Of a stretch of DNA of 38,075 bases, positions 30,844 to 37,985 are shown in pieces. Source of the stretch: Saccoglossus kowalevskii (taxonomy: Eukaryota; Hemichordata; Enteropneusta; Harrimaniidae). The notes under the pieces were generated by a model. That model had not been told where the DNA came from and did no database searches. It was given only the letters and a program-made list of their open reading frames with translations. The DNA lies in assembly GCF_000003605.2 (NCBI RefSeq), contig NW_003142304.1, positions 515,188-553,262 on the forward strand. The letters are read 5' to 3'. The translations under genes were made by a program, and so were the position numbers. Position 1 is the stretch's first letter; the number at the start of each line of letters is the position of its first letter.

Positions 30844-31830
30844 TGTCCGTTCCACTGATATCTCAAGAACCGTGTGTTAGTTTTTAATGAAACTTGGTGT
30901 ATATATTGCTCTGGTCTACACTAATGTTAGACTCTGTGCCCCATTTAAGTACTGAGTCAACTTTTGTCACCTTCACAAAATAAAACTCATTAATTTTTCA
31001 TATTTTTCTCCAAAACTTTAATCAGGACCTGCAACCAATGGCATGCCAGTTATGTCCGTTTGGTCCAAAATTATGTCAAAAATATAACAATAGACAAAAT
31101 TGTGCAGGAATGATTATGATACTCAATAAATTAAAGACAAATTATATAGCAGTGAAACAATCACATTTTTGCACAATTTACATTTATTTCAATCAGTAAC
31201 GATCATAAAATTCTTATAATCAAAGTTGGGTCATATTTAAAAAAAATTACTTTTTCGATTTGATCTGTATGTTGCATCAGCATAATAAATTCTGCGTTTA
31301 AGCACATGTACATGTAGGTACATGCTTTATTTGTTATAAGAAAGGACTTTATTTTAGAGTTAAAGAGTTGTTCATCACTCACAGAGATAGTTATGATTAT
31401 ATCTATAAAAAGTTATCCTCTTAGGATTGCTCTAGGAATATTATCAGCTGTACTTAAGTGTCACCACGCAAGTGTTTGTTTTTCAAACATGCATTGACAG
31501 ACACAAAGGGAGAACATGCTTATGATTACCAATATATTTTGCCACAAACATAAAGCAACACTGTTGTTACGTACAAGCCAGATGACTCCCTCGATGTTGA
31601 ACATAGTCCACATCAGTACTGCGTTCAGCAACAAAGAAGTTGCCCTTTAAACACATGCCCTGCTAAAACCCCTATATGGATAGCTGATATGAAATGTGGC
31701 AATGTAACTGGTGGATGTTCTGATCAAGTTTAAATATGATTTTTTTTTTTTTTTTTTACAGATTTTGTTTTTCAAAGTTGAAATTATTACTAATAGCAGT
31801 GGAAATTGCCATGGATACGAAGGACAGCAC
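5990..31830 (+). CDS. KCNMA1: BK (Slo1) calcium- and voltage-activated K+ channel alpha subunit, partial spliced gene
   Basis: Overview of the spliced gene; the exons are listed separately. Twelve GT-AG exons join in frame into 462 codons plus two bases: 5990-6051, 7989-8082, 8743-8854, 15136-15287, 16066-16236, 19684-19775, 20647-20757, 21628-21733, 22305-22457, 24548-24703, 30577-30686, 31762-31830. The product matches the Slo1 family from S1 through S6 and into RCK1. BK channels are plasma-membrane tetramers that pass K+ when the membrane depolarises and cytosolic Ca2+ rises. Seen here: S4 arginines at human positions 207, 210 and 213, the TVGYGD selectivity filter, and RCK1 calcium-site residues D362, D367, M513, R514 and E535. 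S0 and its linker, and RCK2 with the calcium bowl, are absent from the window. A candidate 128-codon cassette lies at 25448-25831. Human residue numbers are from memory of the standard numbering. Confidence 0.95.
6052..7988 (+). other. BK intron between S1 and S2 exons
   Basis: AT-rich intron with GTAAGT donor and CCAACAG acceptor. It contains one TA-flanked MITE (7486-7690). No other exon or conserved element is recognised. Confidence 0.85.
7486..7690. mobile_element. TA-flanked MITE, copy 1 (Tc1/mariner-like ends)
   Basis: The element begins CTGTAAAATACTTTTTAGC and ends with the inverse, AAAGTATTTTACAG, directly flanked by TA on both sides. It is 205 bp long with no coding capacity. It matches the copy at 20405-20611 over its whole length with scattered differences, including the internal GTGTAAAATATAGGAAA. 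TA target duplication points to a Tc1/mariner-type origin. Confidence 0.8.
7989..8082 (+). CDS. KCNMA1: BK exon: S1-S2 loop and S2
   Basis: This exon encodes the last base of the split Gln and then 31 residues, starting [11 protein letters not shown] and ending YFGLR. The acceptor is ACCAACAG and the donor is GTGAGT, leaving a phase 0 intron. Conserved with human BK are PIE, the loop cysteine (C141), D147, D153 and the S2 arginine R167, residues placed in the voltage sensor in mammalian work. The stretch around FDVANDLVW differs strongly from human and from fly, so the extracellular loop is divergent while the membrane core is kept. Confidence 0.95.
8218..8670. repeat. Degenerate tandem repeat of about 95-150 bp units
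   Basis: The phrase TTTGGGCAGGATAGTGACCA recurs in altered form at about 8218, 8365, 8461 and 8590, each time followed by CAGTATGC-like and ACACA...TTATAAA-like text. Unit lengths vary, so the array is old or unevenly duplicated. It fills most of the short intron 8083-8742 just before the S3 exon. Confidence 0.65.
8743..8854 (+). CDS. KCNMA1: BK exon: S2-S3 linker, S3 and start of S4
   Basis: This exon encodes 37 residues plus one base, starting [13 protein letters not shown] and ending YLKRHWI. The acceptor is TTTACAG and the donor is GTAAGT (phase 1). It matches human [21 protein letters not shown] closely, keeping E180, D186 and R201. The residue aligned with human N172, one ligand of the low-affinity Mg2+ site between voltage sensor and RCK1, is Thr here. 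From memory fly Slo has Ser at this place, so the position varies in evolution. Confidence 0.97.
9221..9780 (+). repeat. GCTCCGC-headed repeat, diverged copy
   Basis: It starts TAGCTCCGCTTTCATTGAAG, followed by CTGTCGTCGTC and an AT-rich body with GAATATTTTTGTCATTTTTG. The same head and body phrases occur in the element at 22809-24296. The right end (an AGCGGAGCTA inverse) is not seen here, so the copy is truncated or decayed. Confidence 0.7.
9965..10704. repeat. 58-bp minisatellite, 13 copies
   Basis: The unit contains CATTGTGTTGGGTACTGAAC, then TACCTGGGCCAATGTTTTCC. It recurs at 9981, 10039, 10097, 10155, 10213, 10271, 10329, 10387, 10444, 10502, 10559, 10617 and 10674, so the period is 58 with a few 57s. 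A diverged unit at about 9843-9887 is a plausible founder. Because 58 is not divisible by three, the minus strand stays open across several units in rotating frame; this is a by-product of the repeat and not a gene. Confidence 0.97.
12463..12905 (+). repeat. GTCA-tract repeat fragment of the 'ctcaaaagttcatggaccgat' type
   Basis: A (GTCA)6 tract at about 12570-12595 is followed by CTCAAAAGTTCATGGACCGA, CAACTTGGTACAT and later GTTCAAACTTGGTA and ATTCAAAATGACTAAC. These phrases resemble the repeat at 27273-28015. This is a known kind of widespread invertebrate interspersed repeat; no coding potential is evident. Confidence 0.6.
13612..15016. mobile_element. 1.4 kb non-autonomous element with AACTCCCGTGTGCG ends and tandem interior
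   Basis: The left end AACTCCCGTGTGCG is matched by CGCACACAGGAGTT at the right end (one mismatch). The head CTCCCGTGTGCGAAGCCCAC with AATGGGAG can fold into a hairpin, and a TG tract follows. The interior is a tandem array of units of about 120-160 bp, each with CCACTGATATCT, a ...ATTTTGATGAAACT... phrase and TAATTACCTAATTTGCAT. A second head copy without the array lies at 30717. No protein is encoded. The transposon class is not clear. Confidence 0.75.
13940..14535. repeat. Recent 298-bp tandem duplication inside the 1.4 kb element
   Basis: 13940-14237 and 14238-14535 align without gaps and with about eight differences by eye (about 97 percent identity). Each copy spans two of the basic units, so the duplication happened on a two-unit block well after the array formed. 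Confidence 0.9.
15136..15287 (+). CDS. KCNMA1: BK exon: voltage-sensing S4 and S5
   Basis: This exon encodes two bases completing Gly, then 50 residues starting [14 protein letters not shown] and ending GFIHL. The acceptor is TTCTTTTAG and the donor is GTAAGT (phase 0). The three S4 arginines (human R207, R210, R213) and E219 are present. LPE replaces human FSE, adding a proline after the arginines; fly Slo has a proline here too (VPD), so it is probably ancestral. The KTSNSIKL S4-S5 linker is as in vertebrates. The exon follows a 6.3 kb repeat-filled intron. Confidence 0.97.
15288..16065 (+). other. BK intron between S4-S5 and pore exons
   Basis: AT-rich intron of 778 bases with GTAAGT and TTCAACAG ends. 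I see no repeat or exon in it. Confidence 0.9.
16066..16236 (+). CDS. KCNMA1: BK exon: pore turret, selectivity filter and most of S6
   Basis: This exon encodes exactly 57 codons (phase 0 on both sides), from VENSGDPW to FFIMLGL. The acceptor is TTCAACAG and the donor is GTAAGA. It contains TYWEC, the pore helix MVTMS and the K+ selectivity filter TVGYGD followed by IY; the Tyr corresponds to human Y294, which gives mammalian BK its high external TEA sensitivity. In S6 the human Gly-Gly pair (310-311) is Leu-Gly, so only the second glycine remains; fly also has a single glycine here. An unspliced read past the donor soon meets a stop, which supports the exon end. Confidence 0.98.
16237..19683 (+). 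other. BK intron within S6
   Basis: Intron of 3.4 kb splitting S6 between residues matching human L312 and A313. It contains the hAT-like MITE at 16352-16635 and a 24-bp near-perfect palindrome at 18245-18268 (AAATTCAATTCTAGAACTGA and TTT). The remainder is AT-rich with nothing recognised. Confidence 0.85.
16352..16635. mobile_element. CAGTGTGCCCTCTAA-ended element (hAT-like MITE), copy 2
   Basis: It begins CAGTGTGCCCTCTAAGAT and ends TTTTAGAAAGCACACTG, an imperfect inverse. It is in the opposite orientation to the related copy at 4945-5306 and about 80 bp shorter. No target duplication is clear. Confidence 0.65.
19684..19775 (+). CDS. KCNMA1: BK exon: end of S6 and S6-RCK1 linker
   Basis: This exon encodes 30 residues plus two bases, from [15 protein letters not shown] to YNGEGGK and AA of a split Lys. 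The acceptor is GGTTACATAG and the donor is GTAAGC (phase 2). Both inner-vestibule glutamates (human E321 and E324) that raise BK conductance are present. The basic ring after S6 is RRK against RKK in human. The following linker YNGEGGK differs from human but keeps its length, which matters because the linker transmits pull from the gating ring. Confidence 0.97.
19776..20646 (+). other. BK intron before the RCK1 start exon
   Basis: Intron of 871 bases holding a C-rich run (about 19800-19813), a slightly GC-rich patch at 19870-19935 with an 8-bp inverted repeat (TTTTCACC and GGTGAAAA), and the MITE at 20405-20611 that ends 35 bases before the acceptor. Confidence 0.85.
20405..20611. mobile_element. 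TA-flanked MITE, copy 2 with long inverted repeats
   Basis: The best-kept copy: about 38 bp at the left (CTGTAAATTACTTTATTTTC then GCTGGAATTAATTTTC) mirror the right end (GAAAATTAATTCCAAGCGAA to CACAG), with TA on each side. It is 207 bp long and lies just upstream of the exon at 20647. Confidence 0.85.
20647..20757 (+). CDS. KCNMA1: BK exon: first Rossmann-fold part of RCK1
   Basis: This exon encodes one base, 36 codons, then two bases: [13 protein letters not shown] through [10 protein letters not shown] and AA of a split Asn. The acceptor is TTTACCTAG and the donor is GTAAGT. The CGHIT motif opens the RCK1 domain. D362 and D367 of the RCK1 calcium site are present in [10 protein letters not shown], and E374 of the Mg2+ site is present in NVEVV. 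Confidence 0.97.
20758..21627 (+). other. BK intron with a 160-bp tandem duplication
   Basis: Two diverged copies, about 20795-20945 and 20955-21140, share TTGTGTTTTGGAGCATGACA, TTTGTGTTCTG and TTCAGCTCTTTCCT at a spacing of about 160 bases. The rest is AT-rich without recognisable features. Confidence 0.75.
21628..21733 (+). CDS. KCNMA1: BK exon: RCK1, segment with the Mg2+-site position 399
   Basis: This exon encodes one base completing Asn, then 35 residues, [15 protein letters not shown] through DLERVR. The acceptor is TATTTTTAAG, a less usual AAG end, and the donor is GTAAGT (phase 0). KRHFT and FYQGSV align without gaps to human. The residue aligned with human E399 is Gln (THLQFYQG against TQVEFYQG). 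In mammalian BK, E399 is a Mg2+ ligand and its neutralisation removes millimolar Mg2+ activation. Confidence 0.96.
21734..22304 (+). other. BK intron with a GAGAGT microsatellite
   Basis: Five GAGAGT units lie at 21785-21815. The rest is AT-rich intron with GTAAGT and TATTTCAG ends; nothing else is recognised. Confidence 0.85.
22305..22457 (+). CDS. KCNMA1: BK exon: RCK1 core
   Basis: This exon encodes 51 whole codons, [15 protein letters not shown] through LLQYHNK. The acceptor is TGTATTTCAG and the donor is GTAGGA; the intron is phase 0 on both sides. It contains the strongly conserved [20 protein letters not shown] stretch. The YHPKIR part is as in vertebrates and unlike the fly sequence (YSDDIR), one of the reasons for placing the host among deuterostomes. 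Confidence 0.98.
22809..24296 (+). mobile_element. Inverted-repeat element with TAGCTCCGCTGT ends and 157-bp tandem interior
   Basis: The left end TAGCTCCGCTGT is mirrored by ACAGCGGAGCTA at 24285-24296. The head forms a strong hairpin (AGCTCCGCTGTCGAC, TTT, GTCGAGCGGAGCT) and is followed by a GTCCGTCGTCGTCC tract. The body is a tandem array: TTCGACTTCTTG occurs at 22889, 23046, 23203 and 23360, exactly 157 apart, then after the gap at 24016 and 24181 (165, owing to an 8-base insertion). No protein is encoded. It lies in the intron 22458-24547. Confidence 0.8.
23389..24005. other. Assembly gap of 617 N inside the 157-bp array
   Basis: The run of N sits within near-identical tandem units. The repeat motif spacing across it (656) is not a multiple of 157, so the gap length is probably an estimate and the true copy number is unknown. 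Any translation across it is meaningless. Confidence 0.99.
24548..24703 (+). CDS. KCNMA1: BK exon: RCK1 segment with calcium-site Met-Arg
   Basis: This exon encodes 52 whole codons, [16 protein letters not shown] through [10 protein letters not shown]. The acceptor is TGCTCACAG and the donor is GTAAAC (phase 0). The MRS near the end holds the residues matching human M513 and R514 of the RCK1 calcium site. The last three residues NSE replace human FIK. Joining directly to the exon at 30577 gives MRSNSE-INKDTW, the same length as human MRSFIK-IEEDTW; joining to the cassette at 25448 is also in frame. Confidence 0.98.
25448..25831 (+). CDS. Candidate 128-codon serine-rich cassette exon of the BK gene
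   Basis: This stretch is open for 384 bases and lies in the phase 0 intron between the exons ending at 24703 and starting at 30577. It starts after an AAG acceptor preceded by a CT-rich tract and a branch-point-like CTAAC, and ends at a strong GTAAGT donor. Phase 0 at both ends means inclusion keeps the frame. An in-frame stop follows 12 bases past the donor, and another lies about 35 bases before the start. Residues 1-21 are Glu/Gly/Pro-rich; residues 22-59 contain 17 serines; residues 94-123 have no acidic residue and seven Arg/Lys (R100 to K121). There are 24 serines in all, and no Cys or Trp. Minimal R-x-S sites lie at S22, S29 and S102. I recognise no domain and recall no equivalent in vertebrate or fly BK. 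It is not STREX, which is cysteine-rich and sits later. The acceptor is only moderate, so use needs RNA evidence. Confidence 0.6.
26346..26492. mobile_element. Decayed third copy of the TA-flanked MITE
   Basis: TTTCACTGAAAA, TCACTGGATTTTATTTTCGC and AATTCCAAGTGAGAATA match the inner parts of the copies at 7486 and 20405, but the terminal ends are lost or changed and internal sequence is missing. Confidence 0.55.
27273..28015 (+). repeat. Hairpin-headed repeat with a 288-bp dimeric tandem body
   Basis: AGTCCCCGTTTGGAC and GTCCGGAAACGGGGACT form an inverted repeat at 27273-27327. A GTGCGTCTGTGCGTGCGTCC tract follows. The body then alternates two unit types: GGCCGAATGG at 27448 and 27737, and TGGCGGCCATTTTGTTTTAA-like at 27606 and 27893, for a dimer period of about 288. 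Similar phrases occur at 12463-12905. Confidence 0.75.
29550..29591. repeat. Inverted ATTGG/CCAAT pair
   Basis: TCTGATTGG and CCAATCAGA face each other across about 24 bases. It could be a small foldback or chance; a promoter role is not indicated this deep in an intron. Confidence 0.5.
30577..30686 (+). CDS. KCNMA1: BK exon: RCK1 segment with calcium-site E535
   Basis: This exon encodes 36 residues plus two bases, [13 protein letters not shown] through MSFPDVS and GA of a split Glu. The preferred acceptor is ACACTAG, because starting with ATC-AAT-AAG gives the family's exact length; a second in-frame AG nine bases on (ATAAG) would drop INK. The donor is GTAAGT (phase 2). The Glu of NEMYTEYL matches human E535 of the RCK1 calcium site. 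The sequence resembles vertebrate DTWQKYYLEG rather than the arthropod form. Confidence 0.96.
30687..31761 (+). other. BK intron with a hairpin-headed repeat and long TG tract
   Basis: The intron starts with GTAAGT and ends in a long T run plus ACAG. From 30717 it holds the second head of the family seen at 13612: TCCCTTGTGCGAAGCACACA then ATGGGA, a nearly perfect hairpin, then a TG microsatellite (about 30769-30842) and TTCCACTGATATCTCAAGAA. The tandem body is almost absent. The remainder (about 31000-31740) shows nothing recognisable. Confidence 0.8.
30717..30910 (+). repeat. Second copy of the CTCCC-hairpin family head, with TG microsatellite
   Basis: The head ACTCCCTTGTGCGAAGCACA pairs with the following CAATGGGA. 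It shares GAATCTTTGCAGTTA- and TTCCACTGATATCTCAA-type text with 13612-13720. Only about one body unit follows the roughly 70-base TG tract. Confidence 0.75.
31762..31830 (+). CDS. KCNMA1: BK exon: RCK1 end, last exon found in the window
   Basis: This exon encodes one base completing Glu, 22 codons from [16 protein letters not shown] to DTKDS, and AC of a split Thr. The acceptor follows a very long T run (TTTTTTACAG) and the donor is GTAAGT (phase 2). It matches human ELCFVKLKLLMIAIEYK; the exon-terminal AMDTKDS part is poorly conserved, as in the family. The expected next exon (human RILINPG... GFFIA) was looked for in 31831-38075 and not seen. Confidence 0.93.
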
Positions 31831-34532
31831 GTAAGTGATCAAATTGGCACTGATGTGCAGTACACATTGTATAAAATCTGTTGTCATTCTCATATCAAAG
31901 CAACCATAAAAACAAATCTTTGTTGCAAACCATCAAGCACTTTTTTTTTGTTCACATCCTTGGTTGACTCGCATAATAGTTGTAAAATAAATAACAGGGT
32001 ATTAGGAAGAATAATCATGTGTTTGTAGGTATGTTAAGCTGGTGTGTTCAGCTTACCCCGTATAGTATGTATTTCGTAGCCGTGATTGTGAAGTCATGCT
32101 TTCTTGTCTAGTACTTCATGTTTTCAGAAAATGCCACCATTCATTATTTCAATCATAGCTTGCTTGATAATTCATTTTTTTCCATTTTTTCCCCCTCTTA
32201 AGCTTTTAGAATGCGTTTGTTTCATCCTTATAGTAGTTGAATGTTATGTGGATACTTTCCTCCGTCATGTGACAGACATGTGATCACCCATATGGTAAAG
32301 AGTCATCAGCCAATCATTTTGCTTGCAAATCATTGTTGACTTTGATCATGGGAAACATTTGATTGCAGACATTTTTTGCTGTTAATTAATTAATTAACAA
32401 TGCTAATCAACCAATATTCCACTGTTTGTTCACTTTTCTGCTTGCATATTATTAAATCCTGTAGTTGTCGAAATAGGTATGTGCCTTTGGTAGGAACTTA
32501 TCCATGGTCATTAGTTGTAGTTATCCTGTCTTTAAAATCATTGCATGTGTTTTTATCATTCCACGGGAATCTCCATCTCATTTTTACTCTCTCCATTCCA
32601 TCTTTTTTCTTTCCTTCCATTTTTGATTCCGTACATCAAAATGAATCATATTACCTCATAAAACTACCATCTTCATTGTTGTTTTTCACCCTCGAGTAGT
32701 TTAACCAACTTTTTTGTAAAAATAAAATATATTCTTTGTAGCGTTTATATCTGGATATGTGAGTTAGAAAATCCAACATTTTGTTGTATATTTTTAATAT
32801 TTTTTTGTTTAATATTTTGTTCTAAATCATACTATATTCTTCTAGTATGTAATTAATTCTTTATATAATAGATGACCTTTATATTGAGATCCAACTATCA
32901 GAGGTCAATGTACTTTCTTACTAATGTGAATTTATAAAGTTGTGTGAACAGGCTGCTCGCAATTTTGTTTCATAATATTTATTTTGTGATTTATTATAAT
33001 AAAATTCCAGCACTCTATGGATATTTTTCGAATGCTAAAGTCAACCTTGCAAATTATAAACCCGCTTTAATAATTGTTTCCATATTTTTCCCAACACGCA
33101 ACGATCCAGAATTAACAAAGAAATTCTCTGAAAATACACAATATTTTGGCGGGAAAATTTGTGTCGTTAAGATTATGGAGTGCGATAGCTGATACCATAA
33201 ATGTTATCAGTGTGTGGAATTTAGTTTATAACATTTTCTGAAATATGATTATTATTGGCTACCTAGGGTAGCTCTTTATTATCGCTATCAAACCTTACTG
33301 TGTGTTCTAACTGTAACCTGGGCAGTGGTTCATTTCCAAGTACATTCTACCCCAAAAAATCACATTCTATTGAAGGAGTCTGATGATAAGTGTCCCATGT
33401 GCTGTTCTTGTTCTCTGTGCCTGTTCATTGACACGAAAATATTTTTTAGAAAAATAGTTTCCTGTGAAAGGAGTCCTTTCAGTAATAGCTGGGGTTTTCA
33501 GGAATTTCATTTTTGGTTTATTATGGGTACTTGAGTTTTATTATCTTGTTGATGCATTTCTGTGACTCCATAAAGCAAACATGCCTCTTGCACCAATGGA
33601 TTCAAGACATTTGACCACAGTCTTGTATGTAAACAAATATATTTTGAACAAACTTGTTTTTTTGTACATTTTTATTCGGTCATAGGTTATTTTCCCATGA
33701 AATTCACAATGTCAAACTTTTTCCTGTTATTTCATTCACAAATTTGGGTTTATTTACCTGTACGCATGTGATCAGCAGAGTTCATCAACAATTTGTTATC
33801 AAATGATGATTAATGTGATATACAAAGTATGTGATGTTTGCCAAAAGATACTTGAATCACAGTTACTAACCATGCGTGAATAGATAAGACTTCTGTTAAT
33901 GACCGATAAGCTCTGTATACCTGTTCAGCCCCTACCATATAGTCTGAACCAAATCTTGCGCACATTTATTGAGGGCAGCATACACAAAGTATAAAGCTAT
34001 ATACAATACAGCCGAAGTTGGATACAGACAAGCCTACATTATGGTAGGCCTGCCATCATTTTTCTAAAAACAGTATCAAAATATTCCCCTGTACAATTTG
34101 TTGATAGTTGGATCTCAAATAAAATTTTAAATGACAGTTTCTTATCTATCTCCAATAATGCTCTCTCTAAATTTCTGTAACTTAAAAAATATTCTCTAGC
34201 TTTAGAAAAAAGAAAAAATAACTTTTTATAAATTTATTATCTTACATTTATTATCAAATTTTCTGGTGTTTTGCTCAATCACAAGACATCGATCTCTCAG
34301 GTACCAGTCCTTTATGTACTCCTATCATATTCATACCTGATACGTTTTTGACAAATTTGAAATGTAGCCTTGCAATTTTTTTAATATGTCAGTTGAGTCA
34401 GCTGTCATATTTTATCAAGAAATGCATGCTGATTATTGGCTGATTTTTAAGCTTTTTTTTCATTTGTCTTAGAAGTTAGAATATTGTGATGTAAAGTTTT
34501 AGATCTGCACAACTTCCAGATCCCCCTTTTGC

Positions 34533-34672
34533 ATATTTGGAAGTATTTAAATTGCTCACTCCATATTTAGAAGTGTTTTGCATATAATCCATATTTGGAA
34601 ATAATTTGCATATTCATATTAAGAAGTGTTTTGCATATAATTCATATTTATAAGTACTACTATATTCATATT
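34533..34672. repeat. Degenerate repeat of CATATTTGGAAGT-like units
   Basis: About five imperfect units of CATATTTGGAAGT(GTTTTGCATATAAT) follow each other at 25-45-base spacing. It is AT-rich and poorly conserved. Confidence 0.6.
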
Positions 34673-34961
34673 TGAAATCCTAACCCACTTTTTAATCTAA
34701 CATAATTTATTAAAACTAATATTCGTAGAGTTTATTTTGAAGTAGAATATCTTAATTAAACATTTGCACAATTCAGAAATCATGAAGGACTGGCGCTGTT
34801 GAAATAATTGCCTGTAGTTTGCAATAGTTTTGTTTCTATGCTGTTCAGTCTATTATAATAAAGTGCATTTTATTTTAAGTATAAATAATGACCTTGTTTA
34901 CTAATGAGAAGTATAGCACCAATTCCAGTGTTTTTATGTCATCTCTTTATGTGCATCTTTC

Positions 34962-34989
34962 AATAGAATAGAATAGAATAGAATAGAAT
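34962..34989. repeat. AATAG pentanucleotide microsatellite
   Basis: About 5.6 uninterrupted AATAG units. Confidence 0.95.
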
Positions 34990-36566
34990 TACAATTTTAT
35001 TATGAATTATGAACATTTTTTATTCAATCATGCACCTTTAACAAAATTTCAAATACAACTGACAGAGCAATATTTATGAATATAATTTTCATAAATTCAT
35101 ATTACTATGTGTACTAAGAACGGACACAGATAACTTGTAAAAAATGTAGGCTGTTTAAAAGTCCTACAAATTTGGCTGTGTGAAAGGTTTCATCAAATAT
35201 ACGACAAATAGCAAATAAAAATCTGAGGTACCTGAACTATATGTAATTTCCATGGAAACAATGGCTTTATGATTTCCCTTGCTTGTGGTGGCCATTTTGG
35301 ATTGACAAAATGCATATAATCAAGGTTCATAATTCAAAAAATAGTACCCCCATGATATTACTTCGGATTTTGAAAGAGCCAGTCACAAAGAATTTTAGAA
35401 ATTTCATCCTAGAAGTGTGTTAGCCACGACCATCCTTATACTAGATTGGCGTCACCATTTGAGGTGAATGGTGGGCATATCTGCTTAGTGAAATGGCATC
35501 AAACATGCATGCTTGGGCAATACAAGAAAAAAAATTTCATTTATTTTAATATATATATCAATACGTTTATTATTTTAAAACTCAAATTTGTAATATGTCA
35601 CTGCAAACACATAAAATGGTAAATTGCATCGATGTAATTATATTAACACTCGCACCGCGACTACATATGCCATGGGCTCAGTCTGACACGAAGATCATTA
35701 TGTCAACCATCTGAGGATTCAACTTATTCTTATATCCTTGCAACTTGTCCATCCAAATATTTTGTGGGTTGGATAGCTTCCAAATCAATATTTGTTCAAC
35801 AAACAAGCGGTCTTGAAGAAAGCATCTATATCTTCCTGTTTTAAGTGCTAGGTCAAATTTTTCCATGTTTCATAAATTTTACTATTTCACTTTTCAAGGT
35901 TTTTATCCCAACTTCAATGGTGGTTGGTTATCCTTCTTATTGTGCTTCATTAAAGATGTATGGGATGAAAATTGGCTTGCTTTTGTTAAATTTTCCATCA
36001 TTCTGAATAGTAAGACAAATTCCACAAAAATAAAAAAAAAAATAAAAAAATTACTGCCCCATGATTACTGGGCTGCATATGACATCACTGAGTCTTCACT
36101 GAAATGTTTTTCGACTAAATAAACTTGTGCAGTTGGTGCGTTATCAATAAGTCGCGCACTAAGGTGGCTGCTAATCATTGCATTGTTATTTACGCAATAG
36201 ATTTCATTGATTTATAAAAAAAACTCAGCCAGAATGTTCCCATACATATTTAAATAAATTTGCTGTGACCACAGCAGTACTGTGTATACGAGGGTATCAG
36301 GTATATTGGATTGCACCGTTCATTACACATTCCCGCACTAAGTGGAACAAGAATATTGTCATCAATTACATTTTACAGAGTATTTGATATGAATAGACCT
36401 TGATGAAATGAGCCGAGTAATATTTTGTTATTTATTCAATGTATGTTGCTGTTTGTCTTGGATGTATTTTATGTTAATGTGTATTTTGTAATTTATTTTA
36501 AATGTTCGTTAATTTTAACACAATGCACACACAATAAAATATGTCACCTGAAATTGGGTTTTATGG

Positions 36567-37110
36567 TCGGTAAATTTGGTTCTACTTGGTTGATACATTT
36601 ACCACGCCGATAAATTTTGTTCTACTCGGTTAATACTTTACCTTGCCGATAAATTTCGTTCTGCTTGGTTGATAATTTAGTTCTCCGGTAAATTTGGTTC
36701 TACACAGTTGATAATTTAGCTCTCCAGTAAATTTGGTTCTACTCGGTTGATACTTTACCTCACCGATAATTTGGTTCTACTTGGTTGAGAATGTAACTCT
36801 CCGGTAAATTTGGTTCTAATTTGTTGATAATTTAGCTCTCTGGTAAATTTGGTTCTACTTAGTTGATACTTTATCTCACCGAAAAATTTGGTTCTACTTG
36901 GTTGATAATTATCTCTCCGGGAAATTTGGTTGTAATTGGTTTATACTTGACCTCTCTGGTAAGTTTGAATCTTATCGATTGATACTTCACCTCATCAGTA
37001 AATTTGGTTTTATTTGGTTGAACATTTGACCCCTATAACAAATTTGATTCTATTTTGTTTATACTCTAGCAAATTTGTTTTTAAATTGGTTGATAGCAGT
37101 ACATTTGGTT
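36567..37110. repeat. 39-bp tandem array, about 14 units, with three-unit order
   Basis: Units of the form TAAATTTGGTTCTACTTGGT, TGATA, then one of two endings. Ending A is ATTTAGCTCTCCGG and ending B is CTTTACCTCACCG. B-type units fall at positions 2, 5, 8 and 11 and the units between are A-like, so the array appears to have grown in blocks of three (about 117 bp). It decays towards the right end. Confidence 0.85.
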
Positions 37111-37761
37111 GGTTACTATTATCATTTTTTCCCTCTAATTCTGAAGGAAAAAATCTGTCATCTCAATATAAAACATGATGATATAGTATGTGTTATTTAT
37201 TCATCATTTATCAACACAATAGTAATAATATTACCACATACATAGTGTTGGGTATAATACAAACATGAAAATAATATATTTCGTATTTGTTCTATCAGTA
37301 TCACATATGCTTATGTAAATGAGGTGTGTCTATAGTCAAAATAAGTCGTATTTTGAAATTGTTAAGACTCTGTTTTGAAGTGCATTTATAAAGCTGTATT
37401 GGGCTCTTGGGAAAATGATGTGAAAATAATTGATGGTCTGAAGATGAGGATGTGGATTTGAAATCACAAAGATCGCCCGTGATTGGACATGCTGAAAAAA
37501 ATGGATTAATTTGATTATTCGTGCTCACAAATTATTAAAGAACATTAAATATGAATGATCTCAGAGTGCATATTCAGACCATCAAATACTTCATATAATA
37601 GTAACAAGATCCCAATAAAGCTCCATGAATGCTCACAGAATAATACTAAAATAATTCAGCATATACAATAAATGCAATATTTGGTTTTACGTTTATTTTG
37701 AAATGCGCTCCTCATAGTGCAAATACAGTAATGTTGTTAATGTTTTGTGTACATGTAATCA

Positions 37762-37800
37762 TGTTTTTGTTTTGTTTTGTTTTGTTTTGTTTTGTTTTGT
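37762..37800. repeat. GTTTT pentanucleotide microsatellite
   Basis: About eight uninterrupted units of TTTTG. Confidence 0.97.
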
Positions 37801-37863
37801 GTAACATGCAATATCACTTAGGGAACTGATCATTACCACCCAGCCGGTTTCCTGTGAGTTTGA

Positions 37864-37985
37864 CTCGGTTTACCGCACCGGTCGTTGCTTTACCGTACCG
37901 GTCGTTGCTTTACCGTACCGGTCGTTGCTTTACCGTACCGACCGTTGCTTTACCGTACCGACCGTTGCGTTACCGTACCGGCCGG
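37864..37985. repeat. GC-rich 20-bp tandem array at the window end
   Basis: The unit GTCGTTGCTTTACCGTACCG repeats with period 20 for about five copies and decays over the last 40 bases. The first units read ACCGGTCG and later ones ACCGACCG. It stands out from the AT-rich flanks. Similar TACCG text continues to about 38015 and the array may extend past the window. Confidence 0.9.

Noticed and set aside
30506-30880. Frame of 124 codons ending in a VCVCVC run
   Set aside because: It overlaps the real BK exon at 30577 in another frame and then reads through the TG microsatellite.
32730-32766. Possible microexon (TTTGTAG acceptor, GTGAGT donor, 17 bases) after the exon at 31762
   Set aside because: The residues do not fit the family and its phase would not join to an expected exon; splice-like sites this short occur by chance.
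35865-36122. Open frame of 85 codons with FYPNFNGGWLSF
   Set aside because: No recognised domain, no BK match, and it runs into a poly-A-rich stretch.
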